Below are positions 17,965-27,289 of a DNA stretch of 64,000 bases, piece after piece. Origin of the DNA: Cellulomonas sp. Root485 (lineage in GTDB: Bacteria; Actinomycetota; Actinomycetes; Actinomycetales; Cellulomonadaceae). Position 1 is the stretch's first letter. Each line of letters begins with the position of its first letter. The translations under genes were made by a program, and so were the position numbers. Location of the stretch: assembly GCF_001426705.1 (NCBI RefSeq), contig NZ_LMFC01000003.1, forward strand, positions 44,994-108,993, read 5' to 3'. Under the pieces are notes generated by a model, which saw only the letters and a list, made by a program, of their open reading frames with translations, was not told the origin of the DNA and made no database searches.

Positions 17965-18675
17965 TCAGCCCTCCGGCTGACCGATCGTCGTCGGGGTGGG
18001 GTCGTACCCGTGGTCCTGCCAGACGTGCCGTGGGATGGACCGGACGACGGCGCAGAGCACGCCGAGCCGGGGCGCCAGGCGGTCGAGGTCGGTGGTCCCG
18101 GACCCCCACGACAGGATCCAGGTGCCGTCGATCCGCCACGCGGTGCCGAGGGCGTCACCCTGCAGCAGCCGTTCCATGAGCCGCGGGTGCAGGATCGCGT
18201 GCCCGGTCCGCTGGTCCGTCGCCGCCACCCGGTACGCACGGTTGAACGCCTCGGACTCGAACTGGACGTCCTGGGCACCGACCAGCTTGGCCAGCCGGGC
18301 GCCGAGCCCTTCGGGGGTCACCTCGACCGTCGGCAGGTACGTCGGCAGTGCCAGCCCGACGATGTGCGCGTGGTGCGTGGTCCGGTTCTTCCCGCTGCCG
18401 GTCGTCCACTGGTACGTGAACGACAGCGCCGGCCGGGAGTCGTAGGTGCCGCGCAGGACCTCGGTCGCCCGCCGTGCGCTGCCCTGACCGAACGGCTGCC
18501 CGCGCGAGATGTCGACCAGCGACCGCTCCGACTCCGCGTACGTCCACCGGTTGCTCAGCGCCCAGGCCCGGAACCGCTCGTGGCGCTTCTTCTGCACCCA
18601 GAACCCGGCGACGAACAGCCCGACCGTGACCACCAGGCCGAGGACGACCAGGACTCCGAACAGACCGTCGCCCAT
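17965..18675 (-). CDS. Unknown membrane-anchored protein, paralog A
   Basis: 236 aa, not a family I can name. One N-terminal membrane helix ('VLVVLGLVVTVGLFVAGFWV'), a basic stretch ('QKKRHERFRAWALSNRW'), then a soluble domain with 'VEVTPEGLGARLAKLVGAQDVQFESEAFNRAYRV' and 'HAILHPRLMERLL'. It is paralogous to the protein at 19265-19993: the blocks V-x-V-T-P-E-G, F-N-R-A-[YF]-R and H-P-R-L-M-x-R-L-L match in order. It starts 8 bases after pyrE and precedes lemA, so pyrE, this gene and lemA may form one message. Confidence 0.8.
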   Translation of the reverse strand: MGDGLFGVLVVLGLVVTVGLFVAGFWVQKKRHERFRAWALSNRWTYAESERSLVDISRGQPFGQGSARRATEVLRGTYDSRPALSFTYQWTTGSGKNRTTHHAHIVGLALPTYLPTVEVTPEGLGARLAKLVGAQDVQFESEAFNRAYRVAATDQRTGHAILHPRLMERLLQGDALGTAWRIDGTWILSWGSGTTDLDRLAPRLGVLCAVVRSIPRHVWQDHGYDPTPTTIGQPEG

Positions 18676-18683
18676 GCTCGGGG

Positions 18684-19259
18684 TCAGGCCAGACCGAGGT
18701 CGGTCAGGCTGAACAGGTAGTGGTACGGGACGCCGAGCGCCTCGATCTTGGCTTGCGCACCGGTCGCGCGGTCGACGATGACGGCAGCACCCAGCACCTC
18801 GGCACCCGCCTCGCGCGCCGCCTCGATCGCGGCGATCGGCGAGCCGCCCGTGGTCGACGTGTCCTCCAGGATGACGACCTTGCGCCCGGCGATGTCCGGG
18901 CCCTCGACGCGGCGCTGCATGCCGTGCGCCTTCGCCTCCTTGCGGACGACGAACGCATCGAGGTCCTGACCGCGCGAGGCGGCGGCGTGCAGGAGAGCGG
19001 TCGCGACGGGGTCGGCACCGAGCGTCAGGCCGCCGACGGCGTCGATCTCCGCGGTGCCGAGCCCGACCTCCTCCAGCCGGTCCAGCAGCAGGTGCCCGAT
19101 CAGCGGGGCAGCGCGGTGGTGCAGCGTCACGCGGCGCAGGTCCACGTAGTAGTCGGCCTCACGGCCCGACGACAGCGTGACCTTCCCGTGCACGACCGCG
19201 AGGGTCTTGATCAGGTCGAGCAGCTGCTCGCGGGGCGTCGGGGAGAGGTCGTGAGTCAC
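18684..19259 (-). CDS. pyrE: Orotate phosphoribosyltransferase
   Basis: Transfers phosphoribosyl from PRPP to orotate, giving orotidine 5'-phosphate in pyrimidine synthesis. 191 aa. PRPP-binding loop 'VVILEDTSTTGGSPIAAI' (residues ~120-137); 'SSGREADYYVDLRR' and 'FVVRKEAKAHG' carry orotate and PRPP contacts. GTG 19259 is preceded by TAGCCT seven bases upstream with no ribosome site, so it is probably leaderless, with the promoter overlapping the end of the upstream paralog gene (stop at 19265). Confidence 0.96.
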   Translation of the reverse strand: MTHDLSPTPREQLLDLIKTLAVVHGKVTLSSGREADYYVDLRRVTLHHRAAPLIGHLLLDRLEEVGLGTAEIDAVGGLTLGADPVATALLHAAASRGQDLDAFVVRKEAKAHGMQRRVEGPDIAGRKVVILEDTSTTGGSPIAAIEAAREAGAEVLGAAVIVDRATGAQAKIEALGVPYHYLFSLTDLGLA

Positions 19260-19272
19260 GGCGGTCAGGCTA
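19260..19272 (-). promoter_or_regulatory. Leaderless-type -10 before pyrE
   Basis: TAGCCT on the minus strand (19272-19267), seven bases before the GTG at 19259. It overlaps the last codons and stop of the upstream paralog gene. Confidence 0.55.
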
Positions 19273-19993
19273 CCGGGCGGGTGCCGACGAACGTGGGCAG
19301 TGACGCCCGGACGGCGGTGACCACGTCGAGCATCGGCAGGATCTGTTCCACCTTCGTGCCGCCGTCGACCCAGGCGAAGACCCAGCCGTGGTCGATCCGC
19401 CAGGACGCGCTCCGGCCCGGCTCGTCGAGCAGCCGCTGCATCAGCCGAGGATGCAGGACGGCGTGCGCGGCGCGGGGGTCGTCGGCGAGGATCCGGAAGG
19501 CCCGGTTGAACTCGGCGGACTCGAGCTGGATGTCCTGGCCACCCAGCGCACGGGCGAGCCCTGTCGGCGGACCCTCGGGGGTGACCTGGACCCTTGGGAC
19601 GATCCTTCCGAGCGGCACGGCCACCACATGGGCGGTGTGCGCCCCGAACCGTTCGCCGCGGGACCGGACGGCGGTCCGCAAGCGGTCGTCCGTCCACTGC
19701 CACATGTACGTGAACGAGTAGACAGCGAGGTCCCCGTCGTCCCGGACGAGCAGGTCGCGTACGAGCAACCGGTGCCGGGCTGGTCGCTGGCCGTCCAGCA
19801 GGCTCGTCACGAACGCGGTCAGCTCGCCGTCCGCCTGGTCGAACCTCCAGCCGCGCTCGTCGGCCCACGCCCTCAGTCGGCGCCCTCTCGCGGCTCTCCG
19901 ACGACGGATGAGGACGTCGCCCAGGACGATCGGACCGAAGATCGCAAGGAACGCGACCCAGATGTAGGCCATCTCCCCCGGCGAGAGGGCCAT
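19265..19993 (-). CDS. Unknown membrane-anchored protein, paralog B
   Basis: 242 aa, unnamed family. N-terminal membrane segment ('AYIWVAFLAIFGPIVLGDVLI'), then a basic run ('RRRRAARGRRLRAWADERGW') and a soluble domain whose blocks V-Q-V-T-P-E-G, E-F-N-R-A-F-R and H-P-R-L-M-Q-R-L-L match the protein at 17965-18675. The two copies sit on either side of pyrE. ATG 19993 is preferred (AGGAG 4 bases upstream); ATG 20011 is in frame but has no ribosome site. Confidence 0.75.
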   Translation of the reverse strand: MALSPGEMAYIWVAFLAIFGPIVLGDVLIRRRRAARGRRLRAWADERGWRFDQADGELTAFVTSLLDGQRPARHRLLVRDLLVRDDGDLAVYSFTYMWQWTDDRLRTAVRSRGERFGAHTAHVVAVPLGRIVPRVQVTPEGPPTGLARALGGQDIQLESAEFNRAFRILADDPRAAHAVLHPRLMQRLLDEPGRSASWRIDHGWVFAWVDGGTKVEQILPMLDVVTAVRASLPTFVGTRPVA

Positions 19994-20065
19994 GTGGCTC
20001 CTGGTGACCATCGGGCGATGCTAGCCAGGACCACCTCTCCGGTCGGTGGGCCTCACCCGGATGGC

Positions 20066-20860
20066 TCAGCCGACGGTGGGGGCGTCCGTGTCCTGGCCCT
20101 GGTAAGCCCGGCGGTAGCGGCCGAACGCGCGGACGGCGGACCGCGGGGCGATCCGGGCAGCGGCCGACAGCGTCCGGTAGCGCAGGCTCGGGGTCGACAG
20201 GACGGCGCCGCGGCGGACGTCGGCCAGGCCGGTGGCCACGACGTCCTCGGCGTTCAGCCACGCGATCTCGGGGTAGGCGGTCATGTCGATCTCGCCGCGC
20301 TCGTGGAACTCGGTGTGCACGAAGCCGGGGTTCAGCGAGGTGGCCGTGACACCCGTGCCGCGCAGCTCGACCGCGAGGCTCTCGGTGAACACCCGGACCC
20401 ACGCCTTGTGCGCGGAGTACGTGCCCGAAGTAAGCAGGGCGGCGACGGACGCGACGTTGAGGATCGCCCCGCGGCCGCGCTGCACCATGGCGCCGGCGGC
20501 GGCGTGCGACAGGACCATGACCGCGGTGACCATGAGCGCGAGCGCGGTCTCCTCGCGGGCCAGGTCGCCGGGGACGAAGCGCTGGTTCAGGCCCAGGCCG
20601 GCGTTGTTCACCAGCAGCCCGACGGGACGCTCGGTGGCGCGCAGCCGGTCGGCGACGCGCTCGACGTCGGCGCGGACGGACAGGTCGGCGACGAGCACCT
20701 CCGCCCGGATGCCCGCGGCGGCCTCGAGCTGGGCCGCGAGGCGGGTCAGCCGCTCCTCGTTGCGGGCGACCAGGACGACGTCGTGCTTGGCCGTGGCCAG
20801 CTGCCAGGCGAACTCCAGGCCCAGGCCTGCGGACGCGCCGGTGATGAGTGCGGTTGCCAT
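20066..20860 (-). CDS. Short-chain dehydrogenase/reductase
   Basis: 264-aa NAD(P)-dependent classical SDR of the DltE/YqjQ type. Cofactor loop 'TGASAGLG' at residues 7-14, 'NNAG' near 89, catalytic Ser in 'NVASVAALL', and the Y-x-x-x-K pair in 'YSAHKAW'. 'LNPGFVHTEFHERG' follows as the substrate lid. Substrate unknown. ATG 20860 has TAGGGT seven bases upstream and no Shine-Dalgarno, pointing to a leaderless transcript. Divergent from recQ. Confidence 0.93.
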   Translation of the reverse strand: MATALITGASAGLGLEFAWQLATAKHDVVLVARNEERLTRLAAQLEAAAGIRAEVLVADLSVRADVERVADRLRATERPVGLLVNNAGLGLNQRFVPGDLAREETALALMVTAVMVLSHAAAGAMVQRGRGAILNVASVAALLTSGTYSAHKAWVRVFTESLAVELRGTGVTATSLNPGFVHTEFHERGEIDMTAYPEIAWLNAEDVVATGLADVRRGAVLSTPSLRYRTLSAAARIAPRSAVRAFGRYRRAYQGQDTDAPTVG

Positions 20861-20873
20861 GGGGAACACCCTA
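20861..20873 (-). promoter_or_regulatory. Leaderless-type -10 before the SDR gene
   Basis: TAGGGT on the minus strand (20873-20868), seven bases before the ATG at 20860, no ribosome site. The rest of the 226-bp gap to recQ shows no other clear element except the recQ -10. Confidence 0.55.
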
Positions 20874-21073
20874 CGGAGGCGGTGCGGGGTCGCGCGCGTC
20901 GCGGCCGCGGCCTGGCCCGGGTGATCCGCGACAGCCGGTCCGGGGCCGACCATGCCATGAGCGACGCCCCGGCCTGCCCGGACGTCACCGAGGGCTTGGT
21001 CGCCACCAGCACCGTGCCCGACGGCGGCCGAGCACCTGTGGATGGAGGGCGGTCCGGCGTCGGCGGTGAGACG

Positions 21074-21086
21074 TAGGGTGTGCCGC
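21074..21086 (+). promoter_or_regulatory. Leaderless-type -10 before recQ
   Basis: TAGGGT (21074-21079), seven bases before the GTG at 21087, no ribosome site. Confidence 0.55.
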
Positions 21087-23102
21087 GTGACAGACGGATG
21101 GGGTAGCGACGTACCGGACTGGCCGCTCGACGAGGAGCCGCCGTTCGACCCCTTCTACGACGCCGCACCGCCCGAGCACGAGCCGTCGGCCCCGCCTGCC
21201 CGAGGAGCCCGGTCCGCTCCCCCGCCACGCCCCGACATCCCGCGCGAGGTCGCCCAGACCCTCGATCCCGAGGCGGCTCTGGCCGCAGCCGCCGAGGTGC
21301 TGCACACGGTCTGGGGCTACGACGCCTTCCGCGGTGAGCAGGCCGAGATCATCGACACCGTGGTGCGCGGCGGCGACGCCCTGGTGCTCATGCCGACCGG
21401 CGGCGGCAAGTCGCTCTGCTACCAGGTCCCGGCCCTGGTCCGGCAGGGCACCGGGGTCGTCGTGTCCCCGCTGATCGCCCTCATGCAGGACCAGGTCGAC
21501 GCCCTGTCCGCGCTCGGGGTGCGGGCGGGGTTCCTCAACTCGACCCAGCAGTCGTTCGAGCGCCGGAAGGTCGAGGACGCCTACCTCGCCGGCGAGCTCG
21601 ACCTGCTGTACCTGGCGCCCGAGCGCCTGCGGGTGCGCGAGACCATCGAGCTGCTCGACCGGGGCACGGTCGCCCTGTTCGCCATCGACGAGGCGCACTG
21701 CGTGTCCCAGTGGGGCCACGACTTCCGCCCCGACTACCTGCAGCTGTCGATGCTGCACGAGCGCTGGCCCGAGGTCCCGCGGATCGCGCTGACCGCCACC
21801 GCGACCGAGCAGACCCACGCGGAGATCGCGCAGCGGCTGCAGCTCGGGGACGCCAAGCACTTCGTGGCCAGCTTCGACCGCCCCAACATCCAGTACCGGA
21901 TCGCGCCCAAGGACAAGCCTCGCGACCAGCTGCTCAACCTCCTGCGCACCGAGCACGAGGGCGACGCCGGGATCGTGTACTGCCTCTCGCGCAACTCGGT
22001 CGAGCAGACCGCGCAGTTCCTGGTCGACCACGGTGTGCCGGCGCTGCCGTACCACGCAGGGCTCGACCGGCAGGTGCGGGCGCGGAACCAGAGCAGGTTC
22101 CTGCGCGAGGACGGGATCGTGATGGTCGCGACCATCGCGTTCGGGATGGGCATCGACAAGCCCGACGTCCGGTTCGTCGCCCACCTGGACCTGCCGAAGT
22201 CCGTCGAGGGGTACTACCAGGAGACCGGCCGAGCCGGGCGTGACGGGCTGCCCTCCACGGCATGGCTCGCGTACGGCCTCGCCGACGTGGTGCAGCAGCG
22301 GCGGATGATCGACACGTCCGAGGGCGACGCCGCCCACAAGCGTCGGCTGACCGCGCACCTGGACGCGATGCTCGCGCTCTGCGAGACGGTGTCGTGCCGC
22401 CGCGTCCAGCTCCTCAACTACTTCGGCCAGCCCTCCGAGCCCTGCGGCAACTGCGACACGTGCCTGACGCCGCCCGAGTCGTGGGACGGCACCGTCGCCG
22501 CGCAGAAGCTGCTGTCGACGGTCGTCCGGCTGGAGCAGCGCGGGCAGCGGTACGGCGCGGGCCACCTCGTCGACATCCTGCTCGGCAAGGAGACGCCGCG
22601 GGTCACGCAGCTCGGTCATCGGGACCTCAGCACGTTCGGCGTCGGCAAGGACCTGTCCGACGGCGAGTGGCGTGGCGTCGTCCGGCAGCTGCTGGCGATG
22701 GAGCTGCTCGGCGTCGACTCCGACGGCTACGGCACCCTGCGGCTCGCGCCCGACAGCGCCGACGTGCTGCGCGGGGCGCGCGAGGTCCGGCTGCGTCGGG
22801 AGACCGAGAAGGTCGTCAGGTCGCGCGGGTCGCGAGGCAACCGGGCCACCGCCGCAGCCGACCTCACGGGCGACGACGTCGAGCTGTTCGAGGTCCTGCG
22901 CGCGTGGCGCGCTGGTGTCGCCAAGGAGCAGGGGGTCCCTGCGTACGTGGTGTTCCACGACGCGACGCTGCGCGAGGTGGTGACGCAGCGGCCGACGTCG
23001 CTGGAGGCGCTCGGCGGGATCAGCGGCGTCGGTGCGACCAAGCTGGAACGGCACGGGCCGGGGCTGCTGGCCGCGCTGAACGGCGTGTCGGAACCGGCCT
23101 GA
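21087..23102 (+). CDS. recQ: ATP-dependent DNA helicase RecQ
   Basis: 3'-5' helicase in recombination and replication-fork repair. 671 aa. A ~55-residue acidic, proline-rich N-terminal extension precedes the core: Walker A '[11 protein letters not shown]' (Lys108), '[15 protein letters not shown]' (DExH plus the RecQ aromatic loop), '[13 protein letters not shown]' (motif VI). The RQC zinc ligands are in '[11 protein letters not shown]' and 'C-G-N-C-D-T-C', and an HRDC-like domain ends the protein. GTG 21087 is preceded by TAGGGT (21074-21079) seven bases upstream, so probably leaderless. Confidence 0.97.
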   Translation: MTDGWGSDVPDWPLDEEPPFDPFYDAAPPEHEPSAPPARGARSAPPPRPDIPREVAQTLDPEAALAAAAEVLHTVWGYDAFRGEQAEIIDTVVRGGDALVLMPTGGGKSLCYQVPALVRQGTGVVVSPLIALMQDQVDALSALGVRAGFLNSTQQSFERRKVEDAYLAGELDLLYLAPERLRVRETIELLDRGTVALFAIDEAHCVSQWGHDFRPDYLQLSMLHERWPEVPRIALTATATEQTHAEIAQRLQLGDAKHFVASFDRPNIQYRIAPKDKPRDQLLNLLRTEHEGDAGIVYCLSRNSVEQTAQFLVDHGVPALPYHAGLDRQVRARNQSRFLREDGIVMVATIAFGMGIDKPDVRFVAHLDLPKSVEGYYQETGRAGRDGLPSTAWLAYGLADVVQQRRMIDTSEGDAAHKRRLTAHLDAMLALCETVSCRRVQLLNYFGQPSEPCGNCDTCLTPPESWDGTVAAQKLLSTVVRLEQRGQRYGAGHLVDILLGKETPRVTQLGHRDLSTFGVGKDLSDGEWRGVVRQLLAMELLGVDSDGYGTLRLAPDSADVLRGAREVRLRRETEKVVRSRGSRGNRATAAADLTGDDVELFEVLRAWRAGVAKEQGVPAYVVFHDATLREVVTQRPTSLEALGGISGVGATKLERHGPGLLAALNGVSEPA

Positions 23103-23207
23103 CGGTCGGCATCGGCGCAGCGGCGGGCCGGACAGCCCTGACGCGGCGCCGCGCTGAGTGGTGGGCCGGACAGACCGACGTGCGGCGTGCTGGCAGTGCT
23201 GCGCCGG

Positions 23208-23275
23208 TAGACGGGCGCTGCCGATAGACGGGCGCTGCCGGTAGACGGCCGCTGCCGGCAGACGGCGGCTGCTCG
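23208..23275. repeat. Four tandem 17-bp repeats
   Basis: Units at 23208-23224, 23225-23241, 23242-23258 and 23259-23275, consensus TAGACGGGCGCTGCCGG; the first two differ only in the last base and the later copies drift. They lie between the converging recQ and deaminase genes and end 2 bases before the deaminase stop. No function is evident; slipped-strand copy-number change is possible. Confidence 0.9.
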
Positions 23276-23277
23276 CG

Positions 23278-23760
23278 TCAGTCGATGCCGTGGCTGCGTC
23301 GGATGAGGTCCTTGACCTCGGCGGCCAGGGAGTCGACGGGTCCCTCGACCGGGATGCCGGGGGCGACGACGGTGATCGGCAGGGGCGCGACCGGACCCGC
23401 CGCGATGCGCCAGTCCGCTCGCCAGCCGCTGATCTGCGCCGACGAGGTCGCGTAGACGATCCGGCCCAGACCGACCCACGCGTGGGCCGCGGCGCACATC
23501 GGGCAGTGCTCGCCGGACGTGTAGACGGTCGACGCCGCGCGCTCGTCGGGCGTCAGGTGGTTCGCGGACCAGCGCGCGATCTCGAGCTCCGGGTGGCGGG
23601 TCTCGTCGCCGTCCTTCACGCGGTTGCGGTCCTCGAACCGGACCTGCCCAGCGGCGTCGACCAGGACGGAGCCGTAGGGCTCGTCGCCGTCGTCGAGCGC
23701 CTCGCGGGCGAGCTCGACGGCGCGGGTGAGGTGGGCCAGGTCAGCCTCGGAGAGCGTCAT
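23278..23760 (-). CDS. Nucleoside/guanine deaminase-like protein (CDA fold)
   Basis: 160-aa zinc deaminase of the cytidine deaminase superfamily, tRNA-adenosine/guanine deaminase branch. Zinc and catalytic residues are seen in 'TRHPELEIARW' (H-P-E in place of H-A-E) and 'SGEHCPMCAAAHAW' (C-P-M-C). 'GDEPYGSVLVDAAGQV' is the usual first strand. Substrate unknown, perhaps guanine or another base. ATG overlaps the stop of the phosphotransferase upstream (ATGA), so the two form one unit. Several members of this branch are annotated as cytosine/adenosine deaminases without evidence. Confidence 0.88.
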   Translation of the reverse strand: MTLSEADLAHLTRAVELAREALDDGDEPYGSVLVDAAGQVRFEDRNRVKDGDETRHPELEIARWSANHLTPDERAASTVYTSGEHCPMCAAAHAWVGLGRIVYATSSAQISGWRADWRIAAGPVAPLPITVVAPGIPVEGPVDSLAAEVKDLIRRSHGID

Positions 23761-24746
23761 CGGGCCACCGTGGCGGCCAGCACACGGTCGCGCAACCTCT
23801 GCCGGTGCGCGACGAGGGACGCCCGCAGGTCGACCGACCACTGCTCCTCGTCGGGCACCGGGTCCGCCTCCAGGTGCGCGATCGCGACCAGCAGCCGCAC
23901 GGCGACCGCGGCGCTGTGCAGCTCGAGCTCGGCCACCTCGTCGTACGAGAGCGGACGCACCCCGCGATAGCCGGTCAGGAAGGCCGCGAGCAGCGCCGGG
24001 CGCTCGACCTGCCCGGGCGTGTCACCGACCAGGTCACGGACCGCGGCGGCGATGTCCTGGAGGTACGGACCGGTCCTCGCCTCGTCGGCGTCGAACGCGA
24101 CAGGGTGCCCGTCGACCCAGCGCATGTTGTCGAGCTCGAAGTCTCCGTGCAGGGTGCCGCTCGGCAGATCCGCTCGGTCGGCCGCCGCCAGCACCGCCCG
24201 GGCGGCGTGCAGCACCGCAGGGTCGTCCCTGCACGCACGCTCGAGCGCTGCCAGGTCGAGCGGCGGCGGCTCCTCGTCGGCGGTCAGAGGTCGCGCGTCG
24301 CGGTGCAGCCGCGCGAGCGCCGCACCCCAGTGCGAGGCGAGGGTGGTGGTCAGGTCCACGAGCTCCAGCTCGGCGCCGGGAGCCGCGTGGACCGCGGTGG
24401 CGTGCATGTCGCCCAGCACCGTCGGGACCGTCTCGACGAGCCGGCCTTCAGCCGACGGCACCGGTGCGACCGTCCCCCCGTGCCCGGCAGCCCAGGTCGC
24501 GAGCAACCGCGCGGGGGTCTCCAGGTCGCGGACCGTGCGCAGCGACGCCGGGACGAAGCGCAGATAGAGGACGCCGCGCGGGTCGACGTCCGGGGGTACG
24601 ACGAAGACGTGCGTCGCGCTGGACCGACGCCACCGGGCACCGCCGGGGGCGATACCCCAGGCGGCGGCGACCTCGTCAGCCACCGGGCTGCGCCAGTCGG
24701 GGTCGACGGTGGCGTCGAGCCGGGCGATCTCGGCGAGGGGGAGCAT
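23757..24746 (-). CDS. Aminoglycoside-phosphotransferase-fold kinase
   Basis: 329 aa. The C-lobe has the kinase catalytic loop 'LHGDFELDNMRW' (H-G-D-x-x-x-x-N) and the metal-binding Asp in 'VAFDADEA'. The N-lobe has 'ATHVFVVPPDVDPRGVLYLRF' in the place of the ATP-binding strands. Family members phosphorylate small molecules such as choline, homoserine, methylthioribose or antibiotics; nothing fixes the substrate. ATG 24746 with GAGG 8 bases upstream. Co-translated with the deaminase that follows. Confidence 0.85.
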   Translation of the reverse strand: MLPLAEIARLDATVDPDWRSPVADEVAAAWGIAPGGARWRRSSATHVFVVPPDVDPRGVLYLRFVPASLRTVRDLETPARLLATWAAGHGGTVAPVPSAEGRLVETVPTVLGDMHATAVHAAPGAELELVDLTTTLASHWGAALARLHRDARPLTADEEPPPLDLAALERACRDDPAVLHAARAVLAAADRADLPSGTLHGDFELDNMRWVDGHPVAFDADEARTGPYLQDIAAAVRDLVGDTPGQVERPALLAAFLTGYRGVRPLSYDEVAELELHSAAVAVRLLVAIAHLEADPVPDEEQWSVDLRASLVAHRQRLRDRVLAATVAR

Positions 24747-24796
24747 CCGGGCATCCTCGCGGCGCCGACCCGCGCGGGTCACGGCCTTTCTGACGG

Positions 24797-25801
24797 TCAG
24801 CGGACCACGCGGAGCGGGGCCGTGCCGGTGGAGCCGCGGACCACCAGGTGGGTGGGGAGCTCTACGGTGACCGTGCCGCCGGGGTGGGTGGGATCCAGTC
24901 GCCCCAGCAGGAGGTCGGCGGCCGCGTGGCCGGCACGTTCCAGAGGGGCGGCGATCGTGGTCAGGCCGGGGCGGACCAGGTCGGCGCCGAAGACGTCGTC
25001 GCAGCCGACGACGCTCATGGCGCCGGGCACGTCGATGCCGCGCTCGGCCAGCCGGTCGAGGATGCCGAAGGCGAGCAGGTCGTCGAACGCCAGGACGGCG
25101 GTGACGTCGGCGTGCAGGCAGGCGTCGGCCGCGGCGGCCCCGTCCTCGCGGCGGGGCACGAACGGTCCCAGGAAGACGACGTCGACGCCGAGGCGCTTGG
25201 CGGCCGTGCGCAGGACCGCGCGGCGGCGGCGGTCGGACCACGACGCGCGCGGGCCGGCCGCGTAGGCGACGCGACGGTGGCCGAGGGAGGCCAGGTGGGC
25301 GAGCGCCTGGCCGGTGCCGCCCGCGGTGTCGACGAGGACCCCCGACTGGTCGGGCACGGGGCGGTTCACCGTGACCATCGGGAACTCGTGCGACCAGGCG
25401 GTGAGGCGGTCGTCGTCGAGCCGTGACGCTGCCAGGACGGCGCCGTCGACGGTCGGGCGCAGCGCGCGCAGGGCCCGTTCCTCGGCCTCGACCGACTCCT
25501 CGGCGTCGACCAGCACGTGCACGTAGCCGTCGGCACGCAGCCGGGCGGCGGTGCCGCGCACGATGCCGAAGAAGTAGGGGTTGGTGACGTCCGGCACGAG
25601 GAGGGCGACCATGCGGGTGCGGCCCGAGCTGAGCGCGCGGCCGGTGGCGCTGGGCGCGTATCCCAGCTGGCGCGCGGCCTCGCGGACGCGGACGGCGGTG
25701 CGCTCGTTGACCCGGCCCGGCTTGGTCAGGGCGCGCGACGCGGTCGAGATGGCCACGCCGCTGGCGGCCGCGACGTCGCGGAGGGTGGGTGGCCTGGTCA
25801 T
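24797..25801 (-). CDS. LacI-family regulator of the ManD/GH67 locus
   Basis: 334 aa. Helix-turn-helix '[25 protein letters not shown]' (recognition S-T-A-S-R-A) and sensor blocks '[19 protein letters not shown]', 'DGAVLAAS', '[16 protein letters not shown]', '[20 protein letters not shown]'. Divergent from manD and the alpha-glucuronidase across 204 bp that contain a perfect palindrome (25887-25900), its likely operator. (Methyl)glucuronate or a derivative is the inferred inducer. GAGGA lies close before the ATG. Confidence 0.94.
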   Translation of the reverse strand: MTRPPTLRDVAAASGVAISTASRALTKPGRVNERTAVRVREAARQLGYAPSATGRALSSGRTRMVALLVPDVTNPYFFGIVRGTAARLRADGYVHVLVDAEESVEAEERALRALRPTVDGAVLAASRLDDDRLTAWSHEFPMVTVNRPVPDQSGVLVDTAGGTGQALAHLASLGHRRVAYAAGPRASWSDRRRRAVLRTAAKRLGVDVVFLGPFVPRREDGAAAADACLHADVTAVLAFDDLLAFGILDRLAERGIDVPGAMSVVGCDDVFGADLVRPGLTTIAAPLERAGHAAADLLLGRLDPTHPGGTVTVELPTHLVVRGSTGTAPLRVVR

Positions 25802-25886
25802 CGGTCCTCGTCGAGCGATCGGGCGACGGGCCGACCGGCCCGACGGGACCCCATCGTGGCGGTGAACGCGCCGGATGGCAACCATC

Positions 25887-25925
25887 GGCAAACGTTTGCC
25901 CCAGCGGCGGCCGCACGCCTACGGT
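25887..25925 (+). promoter_or_regulatory. manD promoter with perfect palindromic operator
   Basis: GGCAAACGTTTGCC (25887-25900) is a perfect 14-bp palindrome of LacI type. TTGCCC (25896-25901) overlaps it as -35 and TACGGT (25920-25925) follows after an 18-bp spacer as -10. A repressor on the palindrome would block RNA polymerase directly. The manD start lies 80 bases downstream of the -10. Confidence 0.7.
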
Positions 25926-26005
25926 GGACCCGCGCCCCCGCACGGGCCGGGCGCCCTGAGGGAGCAGAGCAGCGCCGACGACGTCGTCGGCGGGACGGAG
26001 CAGGC

Positions 26006-27289
26006 ATGCCGACGGACCACCCCGACACCGCGCCCAGCGACCTGGCCCCTGCGGCGCGCGGGACCGCGATCCGGTCCGCGGAGGTGCTGATCACCAGCCC
26101 GGACCGCAACTTCGTCACGCTGCGGATCACGACCGAGGACGGGGTCGTCGGCCTCGGTGACGCCACCCTGAACGGTCGCGAGCTGTCGGTGGCGTCGTAC
26201 CTGTCCGACCATGTGGTGCCGCTGCTGCTCGGCCGGGACGCGCACCGCATCGAGGACACCTGGCAGTTCCTCTACCGCTCGGCGTACTGGCGGCGCGGGC
26301 CGGTGACCATGGCCGCGATCGCCGCGGTGGACGTGGCCCTGTGGGACATCAAGGCGAAGGTCGCCGGGCTGCCGCTGTACCAGCTGCTCGGCGGGGCGAG
26401 CCGGACCGGGATCATGGCGTACGGGCACGCGAGCGGCCGGGACCTGCCCGAGCTGTTCGACTCCATCCGCAAGCACCAGGAGCAGGGCTTCCGCTCCATC
26501 CGCGTGCAGACCTCCGTCCCGGGCATCGACGCCGTCTACGGGGTGGCTGCGCAGCCGTCCTCGTCGGGCCGCTACGACTACGAGCCCGCCCAGCGCGCTC
26601 CGCTGCCGGCCGAGGAGGACTGGGACACCCGCGCGTACCTGCGGCACATCCCCACCGTGTTCGAGGCCGTCCGCAACGAGTTCGGTCCCGAGGTCCCGCT
26701 GCTGCACGACGGGCACCACCGGATGACCCCGATCCAGGCGGCGCGCCTGGGCAAGGACCTCGAGCCGTACGACCTGTTCTGGCTCGAGGACTGCACGCCC
26801 GCGGAGAACCAGGAGGCGCTGCGGCTGGTGCGGCAGCACACCACCACGCCGCTGGCCATCGGCGAGGTGTTCAACACCGTCTGGGACTACCAGACGCTGG
26901 TCCGCGAGCAGCTCATCGACTACGTCCGGTCCGCCGTGACGCACACCGGCGGCATCAGCGCGCTGCGCAAGATCCTCGACTTCGCCGCGCAGTACCAGAT
27001 CAAGTCCGGCATCCACGGGCCCACCGACATCTCGCCCGTCGGCATGGCCGCCGCGCTGCACCTGGACCTGGCGATCCACAACTTCGGCATCCAGGAGTAC
27101 ATGCAGCACGGTGCCCGGACCGACGAGGTGTTCCGGCAGTCGTTCACGTTCGAGAACGGCTACCTGCACCCGGGCTCGGCGGTCGGCCTCGGTGTCGAGT
27201 ACGACGACGACGCGGCCGCGCGGTACCCGTACGCGCAGGCGTACCTGCCGTTCAACCGGCTCAAGGACGGCACGGTGCACGACTGGTGA
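26006..27289 (+). CDS. manD: D-mannonate dehydratase, enolase superfamily (ManD)
   Basis: Dehydrates D-mannonate to 2-keto-3-deoxy-gluconate, downstream of glucuronate. 427 aa. An N-terminal capping domain ('[37 protein letters not shown]') precedes a TIM barrel. 'YGHASGRD', '[16 protein letters not shown]' (metal Asp plus His), '[10 protein letters not shown]' and '[10 protein letters not shown]' (metal Glu), and '[10 protein letters not shown]' are ManD signatures. ManD-fold proteins can act on mannonate or gluconate; the GH67 neighbour favours mannonate. ATG 26006 has ACGGAG 6 bases upstream. Its stop overlaps the GH67 start. Confidence 0.93.
   Translation: MPTDHPDTAPSDLAPAARGTAIRSAEVLITSPDRNFVTLRITTEDGVVGLGDATLNGRELSVASYLSDHVVPLLLGRDAHRIEDTWQFLYRSAYWRRGPVTMAAIAAVDVALWDIKAKVAGLPLYQLLGGASRTGIMAYGHASGRDLPELFDSIRKHQEQGFRSIRVQTSVPGIDAVYGVAAQPSSSGRYDYEPAQRAPLPAEEDWDTRAYLRHIPTVFEAVRNEFGPEVPLLHDGHHRMTPIQAARLGKDLEPYDLFWLEDCTPAENQEALRLVRQHTTTPLAIGEVFNTVWDYQTLVREQLIDYVRSAVTHTGGISALRKILDFAAQYQIKSGIHGPTDISPVGMAAALHLDLAIHNFGIQEYMQHGARTDEVFRQSFTFENGYLHPGSAVGLGVEYDDDAAARYPYAQAYLPFNRLKDGTVHDW

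Noticed and set aside
23208..23275. Possible CRISPR array
   Set aside because: The 17-bp units abut directly without spacers and no cas gene is present.
26341..27285. Upstream extension of the GH67 frame through manD
   Set aside because: It reads manD out of frame (Arg/Pro-rich), whereas the GTG at 27286 is coupled to the manD stop and starts the family sequence.
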